Source: UBA11222 sp049323435
GTDB lineage: Bacteria; Pseudomonadota; Alphaproteobacteria; UBA11222
Length of the DNA stretch: 64,000 nucleotides
NCBI GenBank assembly: GCA_049323435.1
Contig: JBMOMX010000027.1
Coordinates: 55,605 to 119,604 of the forward strand
Direction: 5' to 3'
This document shows positions 16,495 through 24,940 of the stretch, piece after piece. Below the pieces are notes generated by a model. It made no database searches. It saw nothing but the letters and a program-made list of their open reading frames with translations, and was not told the DNA's origin. A program made the position numbers and the translations under genes. Each line of letters starts with the position of its first letter. The stretch's first letter is position 1.

Positions 16495-18105
16495 CTACAC
16501 ACTGATCTGGCTGGGTCTGCGGCGGCGCAAATATTGTGTGATAATGAACCGGGTCACCGTAACAGCGGTATAGACAGAGGTCACCACCCCGATCATCAGC
16601 GTGACAGCAAAGCCGCGCACGGGCCCGGAGCCGACCTGAAACATGATCGCAGTGGCGATGAAGGTCGTGATATTCGCATCCAGAATGGTGCTGTAAGCGC
16701 GATCAAAGCCCGCCTGAACGGCGCTGATCGGCGTTTTCCCGTTACCCAGTTCTTCGCGAATACGTTCATAAATAAGCACATTGGCGTCCACCGCCATGCC
16801 CATGGTCAGAACGATGCCCGCAATGCCGGGCAATGTCAGGGTTGATTGCAGCACCGTCAGCGCGGCGCTGATCAGAAGGACATTCATCACCAGCGAAATA
16901 TTGGCAAACATTCCAAACAGGCCATAGCTCAGCACCATATAAATGGCCACGGCCACGAAACCGATCATCGCCGCAACGCGCCCATCGCGTATCGAGTCGG
17001 CCCCCAGTTCCGCGCCCACCGTGCGTTCCTCGATGATCAGCAATGGCGCCGGCAGCGCGCCCGCACGCAACAGAATCGCCAGATCATTGGCCTCCTGGAA
17101 GGTGAAGCTGCCGCTGATCTGTCCCGAACCGCCCAGAATGGCGGACCGGATAACCGGGGCGCTGACCACCCGCCCATCCAGAACAATGGCGAAAGGCTTG
17201 CCGATATTGGCCTTGGTCACCTCCGCAAAGCGCTTGCCGCCGATGGTGTCAAAGCGAAAATTCACGACCGGCTCGCTGGTCTGGCTATCGGTTGAAGGCT
17301 GCGCATCGACCAGGTTTTCGCCGCTGACCATGATCTGCTTGCGCACGACAAATTCGGGCGAGCCTGGTTCATCCGATGGCAGAATGTCCGAACCGATCGG
17401 CACGCGCCCGGCTTTGGCCTCAGCCGCAGAAACCGTCAGGTCCAGCAGCCGGAAACTGAGCTTGGCGGTTTTTCCGAGCAATTCTTTCAGCCGTTCGGGA
17501 TTATCAAGCCCCGGCACCTGCACCAGAATACGGTCTTCACCCTGCCGCTGAATGGTGGCTTCGCGGTTTCCCAGTTCGTCGATGCGGCGGCGGACAATTT
17601 CGATGGATTGCTGCACGGCGGAAGTGCGCCGCCGGATCAGCGCATCCTCGCTTAAGCGCACCTCAATCAGATCGGGCGCGGGAGAATTGATTTCCAGTTC
17701 CGGGGTCTCGCCGCCGATTATTCCCAGTACTGCCACCCCGCCGGCATTCAATTCCTTGATGCGGGCCAGCGCACTGTCGAATTGCCCGGACTCGCGCACC
17801 TCTACATTAAGGACTCCATCACGCACGCCGAGTTTTTTATAGCCGATACGTTCCTTGCGCAGGGCCGCGCGCACTTCTTCCGTCAGCGATTGCAGGCGTT
17901 CCTGCGTCACTGCCTTTACGTCCACCTCCAGCAGCAGATGCGATCCGCCCTGCAAGTCCAGGCCGAGATTGATCTGTTGTTTGGGCATCCAGTCCGGCAG
18001 GCGCGCCAATGTCTCGCTGCTCAACAGATTGGGGGCTGCAATGACCAAGCAGCCAGCTAACAGGATGAAGATAACCGCTATTTTCCAGCGCGCGAAATGC
18101 AGCAT
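16495..18105 (-). CDS. secD: Protein translocase subunit SecD
   Basis: A 536-aa partner of SecF. An N-terminal helix (WKIAVIFILLAGCLVIAAPN) leads to the signature LGLDLQGGSHLLLEVDVKA. The large periplasmic region (about residues 60-340) includes VRRRIDELGNREATIQRQGE and DRILVQVPGLDNPERLKELL. The C-terminal five-helix domain carries GMAVDANVLIYERIREEL, the conserved D-x-N-VLI-E-R segment important for proton coupling. It lies in the yajC-secD-secF operon. Confidence 0.96.
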   Translation of the reverse strand: MLHFARWKIAVIFILLAGCLVIAAPNLLSSETLARLPDWMPKQQINLGLDLQGGSHLLLEVDVKAVTQERLQSLTEEVRAALRKERIGYKKLGVRDGVLNVEVRESGQFDSALARIKELNAGGVAVLGIIGGETPELEINSPAPDLIEVRLSEDALIRRRTSAVQQSIEIVRRRIDELGNREATIQRQGEDRILVQVPGLDNPERLKELLGKTAKLSFRLLDLTVSAAEAKAGRVPIGSDILPSDEPGSPEFVVRKQIMVSGENLVDAQPSTDSQTSEPVVNFRFDTIGGKRFAEVTKANIGKPFAIVLDGRVVSAPVIRSAILGGSGQISGSFTFQEANDLAILLRAGALPAPLLIIEERTVGAELGADSIRDGRVAAMIGFVAVAIYMVLSYGLFGMFANISLVMNVLLISAALTVLQSTLTLPGIAGIVLTMGMAVDANVLIYERIREELGNGKTPISAVQAGFDRAYSTILDANITTFIATAIMFQVGSGPVRGFAVTLMIGVVTSVYTAVTVTRFIITQYLRRRRPSQISV

Positions 18106-18128
18106 CTTGTAATCCTAATTATGCCTGA

Positions 18129-18461
18129 TCATTTGGTTTCAGTAGTGACGGGATCACCCTTGGCGCGTACATTTGCCAGCGTGCTGGCAATTATGCGGAC
18201 CCGGACGCCATCGGCAATTTCCACCAATATTTCCCCATCTTCCTGAACTTTGGTAACCTTGCCGACCAGGCCCCCCGCTGTGACCACGGTATCGCCCCGG
18301 CGCACCGCCGCGATCATCGCCTTATGTTCCTTCATGCGTTTCTGCTGCGGGCGAATCATGAAAAAGTAGAAGATGACACCAATCAGGATGAGCGGCATCA
18401 GCCCCTCGAAGAGCGACGCGGCGCCACCCGCAGCTTGGGCATAGGCTGGACTGATAATCAT
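18129..18461 (-). CDS. yajC: Sec translocon accessory protein YajC
   Basis: A 110-aa single-span inner-membrane protein. The helix LFEGLMPLILIGVIFYFFMI is followed by RPQQKRMKEHKAMI and the conserved cytoplasmic segment RRGDTVVTAGGLVGKV. The ATG at 18461 follows GGAG at normal spacing. YajC associates with SecDF and YidC. It is the first gene of the yajC-secD-secF transcription unit, with a good promoter directly upstream. Confidence 0.93.
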   Translation of the reverse strand: MIISPAYAQAAGGAASLFEGLMPLILIGVIFYFFMIRPQQKRMKEHKAMIAAVRRGDTVVTAGGLVGKVTKVQEDGEILVEIADGVRVRIIASTLANVRAKGDPVTTETK

Positions 18462-18488
18462 TCTGGGCTCCTTAAAGCAACGCGGCGG

Positions 18489-18516
18489 ACTATACCGATC
18501 CTGAGCCAACTTGCAA
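18489..18516 (-). promoter_or_regulatory. Sigma-70-type promoter of yajC-secDF
   Basis: Read leftward: TTGCAA (18516-18511), 16-base spacer, TATAGT (18494-18489), about 28 bases before the yajC ATG. Both hexamers match the vegetative consensus well, and the position in the divergent gap fits. Confidence 0.6.
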
Positions 18517-18587
18517 ACTACCGGTTGACCGCCGCGTCATCTTGTCATCATGTTCAGCGCACAAACCCGATTATCCTGTGGACCTGC

Positions 18588-19442
18588 ATGACATCTGAAA
18601 ATATTGCCCCTGTCCTGTTGCGCATTGCCGAGGCGCTGGAACGGCTAAGCCCGCCAAGCCCCCCTGCCCCCGCTCTGTCGGAGGCCGATGGCTTTGTCTG
18701 GCACGCCAGCGGCGAACGGCTTGAGCCGGTGCCCCGGATCAGCAGGGTGCCGCTTGAACTGCTGCGCGGCATTGATCATGTGCGCGATCTGCTATTGGAA
18801 AATACCCGCCGCTTTGCACTTGGCCTGCCGGCCAATAATACCCTTTTATGGGGCGCGCGCGGCATGGGAAAAAGCTCTCTGGTCAAGGCGGTACACGCAC
18901 ATGTTAATCTTGAAAATCCGGGTGCGCTGGCCCTGATCGAAATTCACCGTGAAGAAATCGACAGTCTGCCGGTCCTGATGGGCCGCCTGCGCGAATCACC
19001 CCGGCAGTGCCTGTTATTCTGTGATGATTTGTCGTTCGACGCCGCTGACACCAGCTATAAATCGCTGAAGGCGGTTCTGGAAGGCGGGATCGAAGGGCGG
19101 CCAGGCACGGTGCTGTTTTACGCCACTTCCAACCGGCGCCATCTGATGCCGCGCGATATGGTGGATAATGAGCGTTCAACCGCCATCAATCCCTCGGAAG
19201 CGGTTGAGGAGAAAGTATCCCTGTCGGACCGATTCGGGTTATGGCTGGGTTTTCATGCATGCAGCCAGCAGGATTATCTGGAGATGATAGCGGGCTATGT
19301 CGCCCATTACAGGCTGCCCGCGCCGGAGACGGAATGGCGCGCCGAAGCGATAGAATGGGCCGCCACCCGTGGTGCGCGTTCCGGCCGCGTGGCCTCGCAA
19401 TATATCCAGCATCTGGCAGGCAGGCTTGGGCAGAAACTCTGA
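18588..19442 (+). CDS. DUF815-family AAA+ ATPase
   Basis: A 284-aa ATPase. Walker A is LLWGARGMGKSSLVKAVHAH (about residues 83-102), Walker B is CLLFCDDLSFD, and the sensor-1 region FYATSNRRHLMPRDM is present. These, with LRGIDHVRDLLLENTRRFA before the P-loop, are diagnostic of DUF815 proteins, whose cellular role is not established. The start MTSENIAPVLLRIAEAL at 18588 is chosen; the frame is open further upstream into the yajC region but without a better start. It is transcribed divergently from yajC and convergently with the LytM gene. Confidence 0.88.
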   Translation: MTSENIAPVLLRIAEALERLSPPSPPAPALSEADGFVWHASGERLEPVPRISRVPLELLRGIDHVRDLLLENTRRFALGLPANNTLLWGARGMGKSSLVKAVHAHVNLENPGALALIEIHREEIDSLPVLMGRLRESPRQCLLFCDDLSFDAADTSYKSLKAVLEGGIEGRPGTVLFYATSNRRHLMPRDMVDNERSTAINPSEAVEEKVSLSDRFGLWLGFHACSQQDYLEMIAGYVAHYRLPAPETEWRAEAIEWAATRGARSGRVASQYIQHLAGRLGQKL

Positions 19443-19464
19443 TCAAACCTGAATTGGAATTAGG

Positions 19465-20496
19465 CTAACGCCCCACCAGCAAGGGTTTTGGATTGACCGC
19501 CTTGGCGCCGTGGCGCACTTCGAAATGTAGCTGGTCCTGCGCAACGCCGCCGCTGCGCCCCGCGCGGGCGATCTGTTGCCCCCGCTCGACAGTGTCGCCT
19601 TTTTTCACCAGCAATTCTGAATTATGGGCATAGGCTGTCACCCAGCCATCCTGATGCCGGATCAATATCAGATTACCATAGCCGCGCAGGCCATTCCCCG
19701 CATAGGAGACAGTTCCGCTGCCGGCTGCACGCACCGGGCCATTTGGCGGCATGGCGATATTAATGCCGTCATTATGCAATCCATTCTGCTTGGGCCCAAA
19801 ATCCGAAAGAATCGGGCCTTTGGCCGGCCACAGAAAACGCATCTGCCGCGCCGCCGGAGAGACTGCGGCAACAGATGCAGTAACGGGTTTTGCAATAGGC
19901 GCCGTCACAGTTTCCGCCTTTATGGTCTTGCGGTCCGGCGCAGCCCTCGGAACTAGTGGAATTTTCTCATCCATTTCCAGGATGCTGCTGGTTTGATCTT
20001 CGCCTGAATCCTGCAACAGATCCCCGGATTCGGCCGTCACCGGATTTTCCACATGACCGGGCGGTATGCTGACCGGGATATTTTGTCCGCCCCCGCCAGC
20101 CGGTTTTTTACCCGGCGCATCCTGTCTGCGGCTTGAAACGGGCGGCGTCAGCGCTTTTGACACTATCTGCGGTTTTGCCGCCATCATCACCGGCGCCGCA
20201 GAAGCATCCGGCAGCCGTAAAACCTGACCTGGACGGATAATATAGGGTGGCGTCAGATCATTGGCGGCAATGAGCGCGTCCAGCGCGGTCTGATGATATC
20301 TGGAAATGGCGAACAGCGTATCGCCCGGCTTTACCACAATGCCGCCCCGGTCCCCCGCACCGGAAGGATATGCGGGGACCGGCGGCTGCGATGCGCCCCC
20401 TATTTCCAGCGGCGCAGGCGTGCTACGCGGGGCGCACGCCCCGATAACCGGCATAAGCGCCACCAACAGAAAAATATTTACAAGAAAGCGGGGCAT
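19465..20496 (-). CDS. LysM/LytM-domain lipoprotein, NlpD-like, probably non-catalytic
   Basis: A 343-aa envelope protein. The N-terminal signal ends in a lipobox (VIGAC at about residue 20), so it is a lipoprotein. A LysM domain (about 48-93, VVKPGDTLFAISRYHQTALD through IIRPGQVLRLP) binds peptidoglycan, and a low-complexity linker leads to a C-terminal M23/LytM domain (about 220-340, WPAKGPILSDFGPKQNG onward). The metal motif is degenerate: the usual H-x3-D region reads HNDGINIA, and the H-x-H pair reads QLHFEV with its first His lost. It therefore probably activates amidases rather than cutting wall itself. The start at 20496 is chosen because the ATG at 20502 abuts its own GGA. Confidence 0.85.
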   Translation of the reverse strand: MPRFLVNIFLLVALMPVIGACAPRSTPAPLEIGGASQPPVPAYPSGAGDRGGIVVKPGDTLFAISRYHQTALDALIAANDLTPPYIIRPGQVLRLPDASAAPVMMAAKPQIVSKALTPPVSSRRQDAPGKKPAGGGGQNIPVSIPPGHVENPVTAESGDLLQDSGEDQTSSILEMDEKIPLVPRAAPDRKTIKAETVTAPIAKPVTASVAAVSPAARQMRFLWPAKGPILSDFGPKQNGLHNDGINIAMPPNGPVRAAGSGTVSYAGNGLRGYGNLILIRHQDGWVTAYAHNSELLVKKGDTVERGQQIARAGRSGGVAQDQLHFEVRHGAKAVNPKPLLVGR

Positions 20497-20573
20497 ATGC
20501 ATTCCACTCGCTTTGCCATTCCACTCGCCTTGCCATTTCGTTCGCGATGCCATTCCGCACGCGCCGCCAGCGC

Positions 20574-21245
20574 CTATCCCGGCCGTTCGGCCTGGCCCTC
20601 AATCGCAATCCCAGGCACCATCGGCACGAAACGCACAGGCAGTAATTCTTCCGTATCATAGCCGGATTCGCTTCGGGTAATGCGCACAATGTTTTGCGTA
20701 TCATAGGTTGGACCAATCGGGATCAGCATAAACCCGCCCACGGCCAGCTGTTCCAGCAGCAAGGGCGGCGGTTCCTGCGCCGCCGCTGTTACCAGAATGC
20801 GCTCAAACGGGGCCTGTTCAGGCCAGCCTTTATAGCCATCGCCGAGGCGTGTTGAGATCGTGTGCAGCCCAAGCTGCGCGAAGCAGGTCTCGGCATTTTG
20901 CAGCAGCGCACGATGCCGCTCAATCGTATAGACCCTGCGGCACAAACGCGCCAGCACCGCCGCCTGATAGCCAGAACCTGTGCCGACCTCCAGCACCACC
21001 ATGCGCTTGTTAAGTTTCAGCTCCTGGCTCATGAAGCCGACAATATAAGGCTGACTGATGGTCTGGCCATGGCCAATCGGCAGCGCGATATTTTCGTATG
21101 AACGGTCACGCAGGGCTTCGGGCACAAATATCTCACGCGGGGTGCGTTCAATCGCCACAAGCACGGAACGGTTGGTTATGCCCTGACGGCGCAACTCCAT
21201 GATCAGTTTTATCTTTTCCTGTTCCAGATTGCGCATGGGGAACAT
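20574..21245 (-). CDS. pcm: Protein-L-isoaspartate O-methyltransferase
   Basis: A 223-aa SAM-dependent methyltransferase that repairs isoaspartyl residues. Motif I is VVLEVGTGSGYQAAVLARL. Family segments QGITNRSVLVAIERTPREIF, YENIALPIGHGQTISQPYIV and ILVTAAAQEPPPLLLEQL are present. Starts at 21245 or 21236 are both in frame; the second has AAAGG at better spacing. It sits downstream of surE by 12 bases, the conserved stress-survival pair of proteobacteria. Confidence 0.94.
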   Translation of the reverse strand: MFPMRNLEQEKIKLIMELRRQGITNRSVLVAIERTPREIFVPEALRDRSYENIALPIGHGQTISQPYIVGFMSQELKLNKRMVVLEVGTGSGYQAAVLARLCRRVYTIERHRALLQNAETCFAQLGLHTISTRLGDGYKGWPEQAPFERILVTAAAQEPPPLLLEQLAVGGFMLIPIGPTYDTQNIVRITRSESGYDTEELLPVRFVPMVPGIAIEGQAERPG

Positions 21246-21257
21246 CCTTTCCGGAAT

Positions 21258-22058
21258 TTAGCCCGAAAACACTTTGCGCAGCGAGCGCAGCGTAGGATCA
21301 TGCGTCAAATCCAGATGCAGCGGCGTCACCGAAATATTGCCCGCATAAATTGCATGCAGATCGGTGCCCGCCGAAGGATTGCTGCGAACACGCTGAAAAC
21401 CGGTCCAGTAATAGGGTATGCCGCGCCGGTCCACCCGTTTGTCCATTTCCAGCAGCGATTGATCGCGCCGCCCCTGACTGGTGATTTCCACCTTCAGTTT
21501 TTTTGCAGCTTCCTCATCGGGGAAATTGATATTGATCAGCACGTCTTTGGCCCAGCCCGCCTTGATCAGCTTACGGATGATCGGCGGCGCGTGATGCTCC
21601 GCCGTCGCCCATTTGATCACGGGTGAATCGCTGAACCCCCATGTCTGGCTAAGCGCGATGGATGGAACGCCCAGCACCGTGCCTTCCATGGCCGCCGCGA
21701 TGGTGCCGGAATAGGTCACGTCATCGGCAATGTTGGCGCCCCGGTTCACCCCCGACAGCAGCAGATCCGGCAATCCGTCTTTCATGATTTCGGCAATCGC
21801 CAGCACCACACAATCGGTGGGCGTCCCGGCAACCGCAAATTTGCGTTTGCTGATTTGGCGCAGGCGCAGCGGGTGATGCAGGGTCAGTGAATGCGACGCG
21901 CCGCTCTGTTCGGTTTCCGGCGCCACAATCCAGATATCATCGGTCAATTGCCGGGCAATGCGTTCCAGGCATTTCAGCCCAGGCGCATTGATGCCGTCGT
22001 CATTCGACAGCAGGATACGCGGTTGAGTTTTGGCGGCCGGGCTCGCTGCTTTCGCCAT
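21258..22058 (-). CDS. surE: 5'/3'-nucleotidase SurE
   Basis: A 266-aa metal-dependent nucleoside monophosphatase. The signature is RILLSNDDGINAPGLKCLER (metal-binding NDDG at about residues 19-22). It also has SGASHSLTL, the conserved CVVLAIAEIM region and LLSGVNRGANIADDVTYSGT with its conserved Asn. A short Ala/Lys-rich leader precedes the core. It starts one base after the serS stop and is part of the serS-surE-pcm operon. Confidence 0.95.
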   Translation of the reverse strand: MAKAASPAAKTQPRILLSNDDGINAPGLKCLERIARQLTDDIWIVAPETEQSGASHSLTLHHPLRLRQISKRKFAVAGTPTDCVVLAIAEIMKDGLPDLLLSGVNRGANIADDVTYSGTIAAAMEGTVLGVPSIALSQTWGFSDSPVIKWATAEHHAPPIIRKLIKAGWAKDVLININFPDEEAAKKLKVEITSQGRRDQSLLEMDKRVDRRGIPYYWTGFQRVRSNPSAGTDLHAIYAGNISVTPLHLDLTHDPTLRSLRKVFSG

Positions 22059-22059
22059 G

Positions 22060-23334
22060 TTATTTAATCACTTCCATGCCGCCCATATAGGGACGCAGCA
22101 CATCCGGCACCACAATAGAACCATCCGCCTGCTGATAATTTTCCAGTATCGCCACCATCGTCCGCCCCACGGCAAGGCCGGAACCATTCAATGTATGAAC
22201 ATAAAGCAGGTTTTTGTCATCTTTGGGGCGGTAGCGCGCCTGCATCCGGCGCGCCTGAAAATCCCCGCATTGCGAGCAGCTTGAAATCTCCCGGAACGCA
22301 TTCTGCCCCGGCAGCCAGACTTCAAGATCATAGGTCTTGCGCGCAGCAAATCCCATATCGCCGGTGCATAACAGCATCACCCGGTAATGCAGCCCCAGGC
22401 GTTTCAGCACTTCCTCCGCACAGGCGGTCATGCGTTCATGCTCGGTATCGGCCTGTTCCGGCGTAACGATGCTGACCATTTCCACCTTGTAAAACTGATG
22501 CAACCGGATCATGCCGCGCGTATCGCGCCCGGCCGCACCGGCCTCGGAACGGAAGCAGGGCGTGAAGGCTGTATAACGCAGCGGTAATTCCGCCTCGCTC
22601 AAAATGCTTTCACGCACCAGATTTGTCAGCGGCACTTCGGCGGTGGGGATCAGCCACATGTCATTGGTCGTGCGAAACTGGTCGTCGGCAAATTTCGGCA
22701 ATTGCGCCGTACCGAACATCGCATTATCACGCACCATCAAAGGCGGCGCAATTTCGGTATATCCATAATGCTCTGTATGCAGATCAAGCATGAAGGCTGC
22801 CAATGCGCGCTCCAGCTTCGCCAGCACGCCTTTCAGCACCACGAAACGCGCACCGGAAAGTCTGGCGGCCGTCTCGAAATCCATCAGGCCCAGCCCCTCA
22901 CCCAGGTCAAAATGCTCCTTTGGCGCGAAGGAAAATTGCGGCGGCGCGCCATGACGGCGCACTTCCCTGTTGGATTTTTCATCTGCGCCATGCGGCACAT
23001 CCGTCAGCGGCAAATTTGGAATACCGCTCAGCAACGTGTCCAGCTCCGCCTGAATTTCCCGCTCGCGCACTTCGCCATCCTGCAGGCGCTGTTTAAGGTC
23101 CGCCACCGCATCAATCAGGGTTTGGGCCGCCGTATCATCGCCCTTGCCCTTGGCCGCCCCAATCTGCTTTGAGGCGTCATTGCGCGCCTTCTGCAATTCC
23201 TGAAGTTGCGTAACGAAGGCGCGGCGTTGCGCATCCAGCCGCAGCACTTCGCCGGACATCGGGGCCAGCCCGCGCGACTGCAACCCCGCGTCAAACTGTT
23301 CCGGGTGCTCGCGGATAAATTTCAGATCGTGCAT
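22060..23334 (-). CDS. serS: Serine--tRNA ligase
   Basis: A 424-aa class II synthetase. The N-terminal helical arm (about residues 1-105, starting MHDLKFIREHPEQFDAGLQ, with charged coiled coil) binds the tRNA-Ser variable loop. The catalytic domain has motif 2 in the CFRSEAGAAGRDTRGMIRLH segment and motif 3 in NGSGLAVGRTMVAILENYQQ. The length is standard. It lies between tatC and surE as in other alphaproteobacteria. Confidence 0.96.
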   Translation of the reverse strand: MHDLKFIREHPEQFDAGLQSRGLAPMSGEVLRLDAQRRAFVTQLQELQKARNDASKQIGAAKGKGDDTAAQTLIDAVADLKQRLQDGEVREREIQAELDTLLSGIPNLPLTDVPHGADEKSNREVRRHGAPPQFSFAPKEHFDLGEGLGLMDFETAARLSGARFVVLKGVLAKLERALAAFMLDLHTEHYGYTEIAPPLMVRDNAMFGTAQLPKFADDQFRTTNDMWLIPTAEVPLTNLVRESILSEAELPLRYTAFTPCFRSEAGAAGRDTRGMIRLHQFYKVEMVSIVTPEQADTEHERMTACAEEVLKRLGLHYRVMLLCTGDMGFAARKTYDLEVWLPGQNAFREISSCSQCGDFQARRMQARYRPKDDKNLLYVHTLNGSGLAVGRTMVAILENYQQADGSIVVPDVLRPYMGGMEVIK

Positions 23335-23364
23335 TGCTTAAAACCAGTCCTGTGGCGATTCGTC

Positions 23365-24138
23365 TTACTCGGCCTGTGATTCGACTCTTTTACGCTCAAT
23401 CAATTGCACCAGAAAGATCGAAATCTCATATAGCAGCAGGATCGGCACCGCGAGCGTAATCTGGCTGATCGGATCCGGCGGCGTCAGAACCGCGGCCACC
23501 GCAAAAACGCCGACAATGGCATAGCGCCGCTTTTCGCGCAGCACCGCACTGCTGAGAATGCCCACCCGGCCCAGCAGGGTCAGCAGCACCGGCAATTGAA
23601 AGCACAGGCCAAAGGCGAAAATAAACGTCATCACCAGGCCAAGATATTCATCCACTTTTGCCTCAAACTGAATGGGCATTCCCAGCCCGCCCGCGCCCCG
23701 TTCAAAGCCGAGAAAGAAATTCAGCGCCAATGGCATGACGATATAATAAACCAGCGCCGCCCCCATTATAAACAGCACCGGCGTCGCCGCCAGAAAAGGC
23801 ATGAAGGCGCGCTTCTCATCCTTGTACAGGCCCGGCGCCACAAAGGCGTATATCTGCACGGCAATAAACGGAAATGAAATGCACAGCGCCGCAAACATGG
23901 CGACCTTGACATAGGTGAAAAATATTTCCTGCAGGGCCGTGGCGATCAGCCGTTTATTGCCGCCTGCTGTCGCGTCGGCATAGGGCTGCACCAGAAAGGC
24001 GTAAATTTCTTCGGAAAAATAATAACAGACACCGAACGCAATCGTGAAATACACCATTGATTTGATCAGGCGTGACCGCAATTCAATCAAATGATCAAGC
24101 AGCGGCGCGCTGCTGGCATCGATCTCGTCCTGGCTCAT
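23365..24138 (-). CDS. tatC: Sec-independent protein translocase TatC
   Basis: A 257-aa six-helix membrane protein that recognises twin-arginine signals. The N-terminal cytoplasmic segment reads PLLDHLIELRSRLIKSMVYF, containing the conserved LxELRxR motif. The periplasmic F-x-P-x2-A-x5-P-like segment appears as FISF-like helices around CISFPFIAVQIYAFVAPGLY, followed by KDEKRAF. It follows tatA and tatB closely. The window carries at least two proteins with twin-arginine signals (DUF882 and the TRAP binding protein). Confidence 0.95.
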   Translation of the reverse strand: MSQDEIDASSAPLLDHLIELRSRLIKSMVYFTIAFGVCYYFSEEIYAFLVQPYADATAGGNKRLIATALQEIFFTYVKVAMFAALCISFPFIAVQIYAFVAPGLYKDEKRAFMPFLAATPVLFIMGAALVYYIVMPLALNFFLGFERGAGGLGMPIQFEAKVDEYLGLVMTFIFAFGLCFQLPVLLTLLGRVGILSSAVLREKRRYAIVGVFAVAAVLTPPDPISQITLAVPILLLYEISIFLVQLIERKRVESQAE

Positions 24139-24153
24139 GCCCCTACGCCCCGG

Positions 24154-24459
24154 TCAGGGCCGTGGCGCGGGCGGGACATCCTGTTCCAATTGCACAGGCG
24201 CAACCGGATCGGCAGGTTTGCCATCAATGCGAAACGGGTCCAAAGGCTGTCTGAAACTGTCAATATCCCTGCGCAATCCGTCAAGTTCCGCCTCGCGTCC
24301 GATCTCTTCGATATTATACTGAAATTCGCGCGCCATACGCCGCGCCTTGCCCAGCCAGCGGCCCACAGTGCGCATTAATTGCGGCAGTTCCCGCGGGCCC
24401 ACAACAATTATCGCTACCACCGCGATCACCAGAAGTTCCTGCCAGCCTACATCAAGCAT
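24154..24459 (-). CDS. tatB: Sec-independent protein translocase TatB
   Basis: A 101-aa protein. It opens with MLDVGWQELLVIAVVAIIVV, then GPRELPQLMRTVGRWLGKAR, the membrane helix, Gly-Pro hinge and amphipathic helix of TatB. The conserved Glu in the helix (QELLVI) distinguishes it from TatA. A charged, proline-ending tail follows. It starts five bases after the tatA stop and ends 15 bases before tatC. Confidence 0.94.
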   Translation of the reverse strand: MLDVGWQELLVIAVVAIIVVGPRELPQLMRTVGRWLGKARRMAREFQYNIEEIGREAELDGLRRDIDSFRQPLDPFRIDGKPADPVAPVQLEQDVPPAPRP

Positions 24460-24464
24460 GGCGG

Positions 24465-24644
24465 TCAGCTTTTGGGTGCGTCATTATCTTGCTTGATCTG
24501 CGGCGGAGCGTCATCATCCGACATTCCCTGACGGAAACTTTTGATGCCCTTGGCGACATCTCCCATCAGATCAGAAATCTTGCCGCGCCCAAACAGCAGC
24601 ACGACCAGCAAGGCAACGATCAGTATGTGCCACATGCTCAACAT
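24465..24644 (-). CDS. tatA: Sec-independent protein translocase TatA
   Basis: A 59-aa protein, small but clear. It reads MLSMWHILIVALLVVLLFGR, then GKISDLMGDVAKGIKSFRQG, then an acidic tail ending DNDAPKS. The short membrane helix, FGRGKI hinge (FG conserved) and amphipathic helix are diagnostic. TatA oligomers form the translocation pore. It is the first gene of the tatABC operon, directly upstream of tatB. Confidence 0.94.
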   Translation of the reverse strand: MLSMWHILIVALLVVLLFGRGKISDLMGDVAKGIKSFRQGMSDDDAPPQIKQDNDAPKS

Positions 24645-24726
24645 TTTGCGAAACCACTCCCGGTTAATAAACAGCAGCCCAAAGACAAAAGCGCGACGGG
24701 TTAACGGTGGACCATACCAGCCACAG

Positions 24727-24852
24727 TGTCACCCCGCACTTGTTGCGGGGTCCAGTGTTCCAAACTCGGTCCTTTGCATGTGACACACTTGCCACGCCGA
24801 AGCCAGCATTCTGGCGAAGGCTGTTGGACCCCGGAATAAATCCGGGGTGACA
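24727..24852. repeat. Paired REP-like palindromes (nested inverted repeat)
   Basis: Two hairpins: CCCCGCA / TGCGGGG at 24732-24750 and CCCCGG / CCGGGG around AATAAAT at 24829-24847. Their outer flanks TGTCACCCCG (24727) and CGGGGTGACA (24843-24852) are also inverted copies, as are GGGGTCCA and TGGACCCC on the inner sides. The pair thus forms a head-to-head REP doublet between the ABC ATPase gene and tatA. The rest of the 296-base gap shows no gene. Confidence 0.75.
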
Positions 24853-24940
24853 GACCGAGGTTGCTGCATGGGCATACCCAAAAATTATCGCGCTTGCGCG
24901 CAGTGTGTCAGAATCCGTGCTGCAACGCAATGAAACGGAA

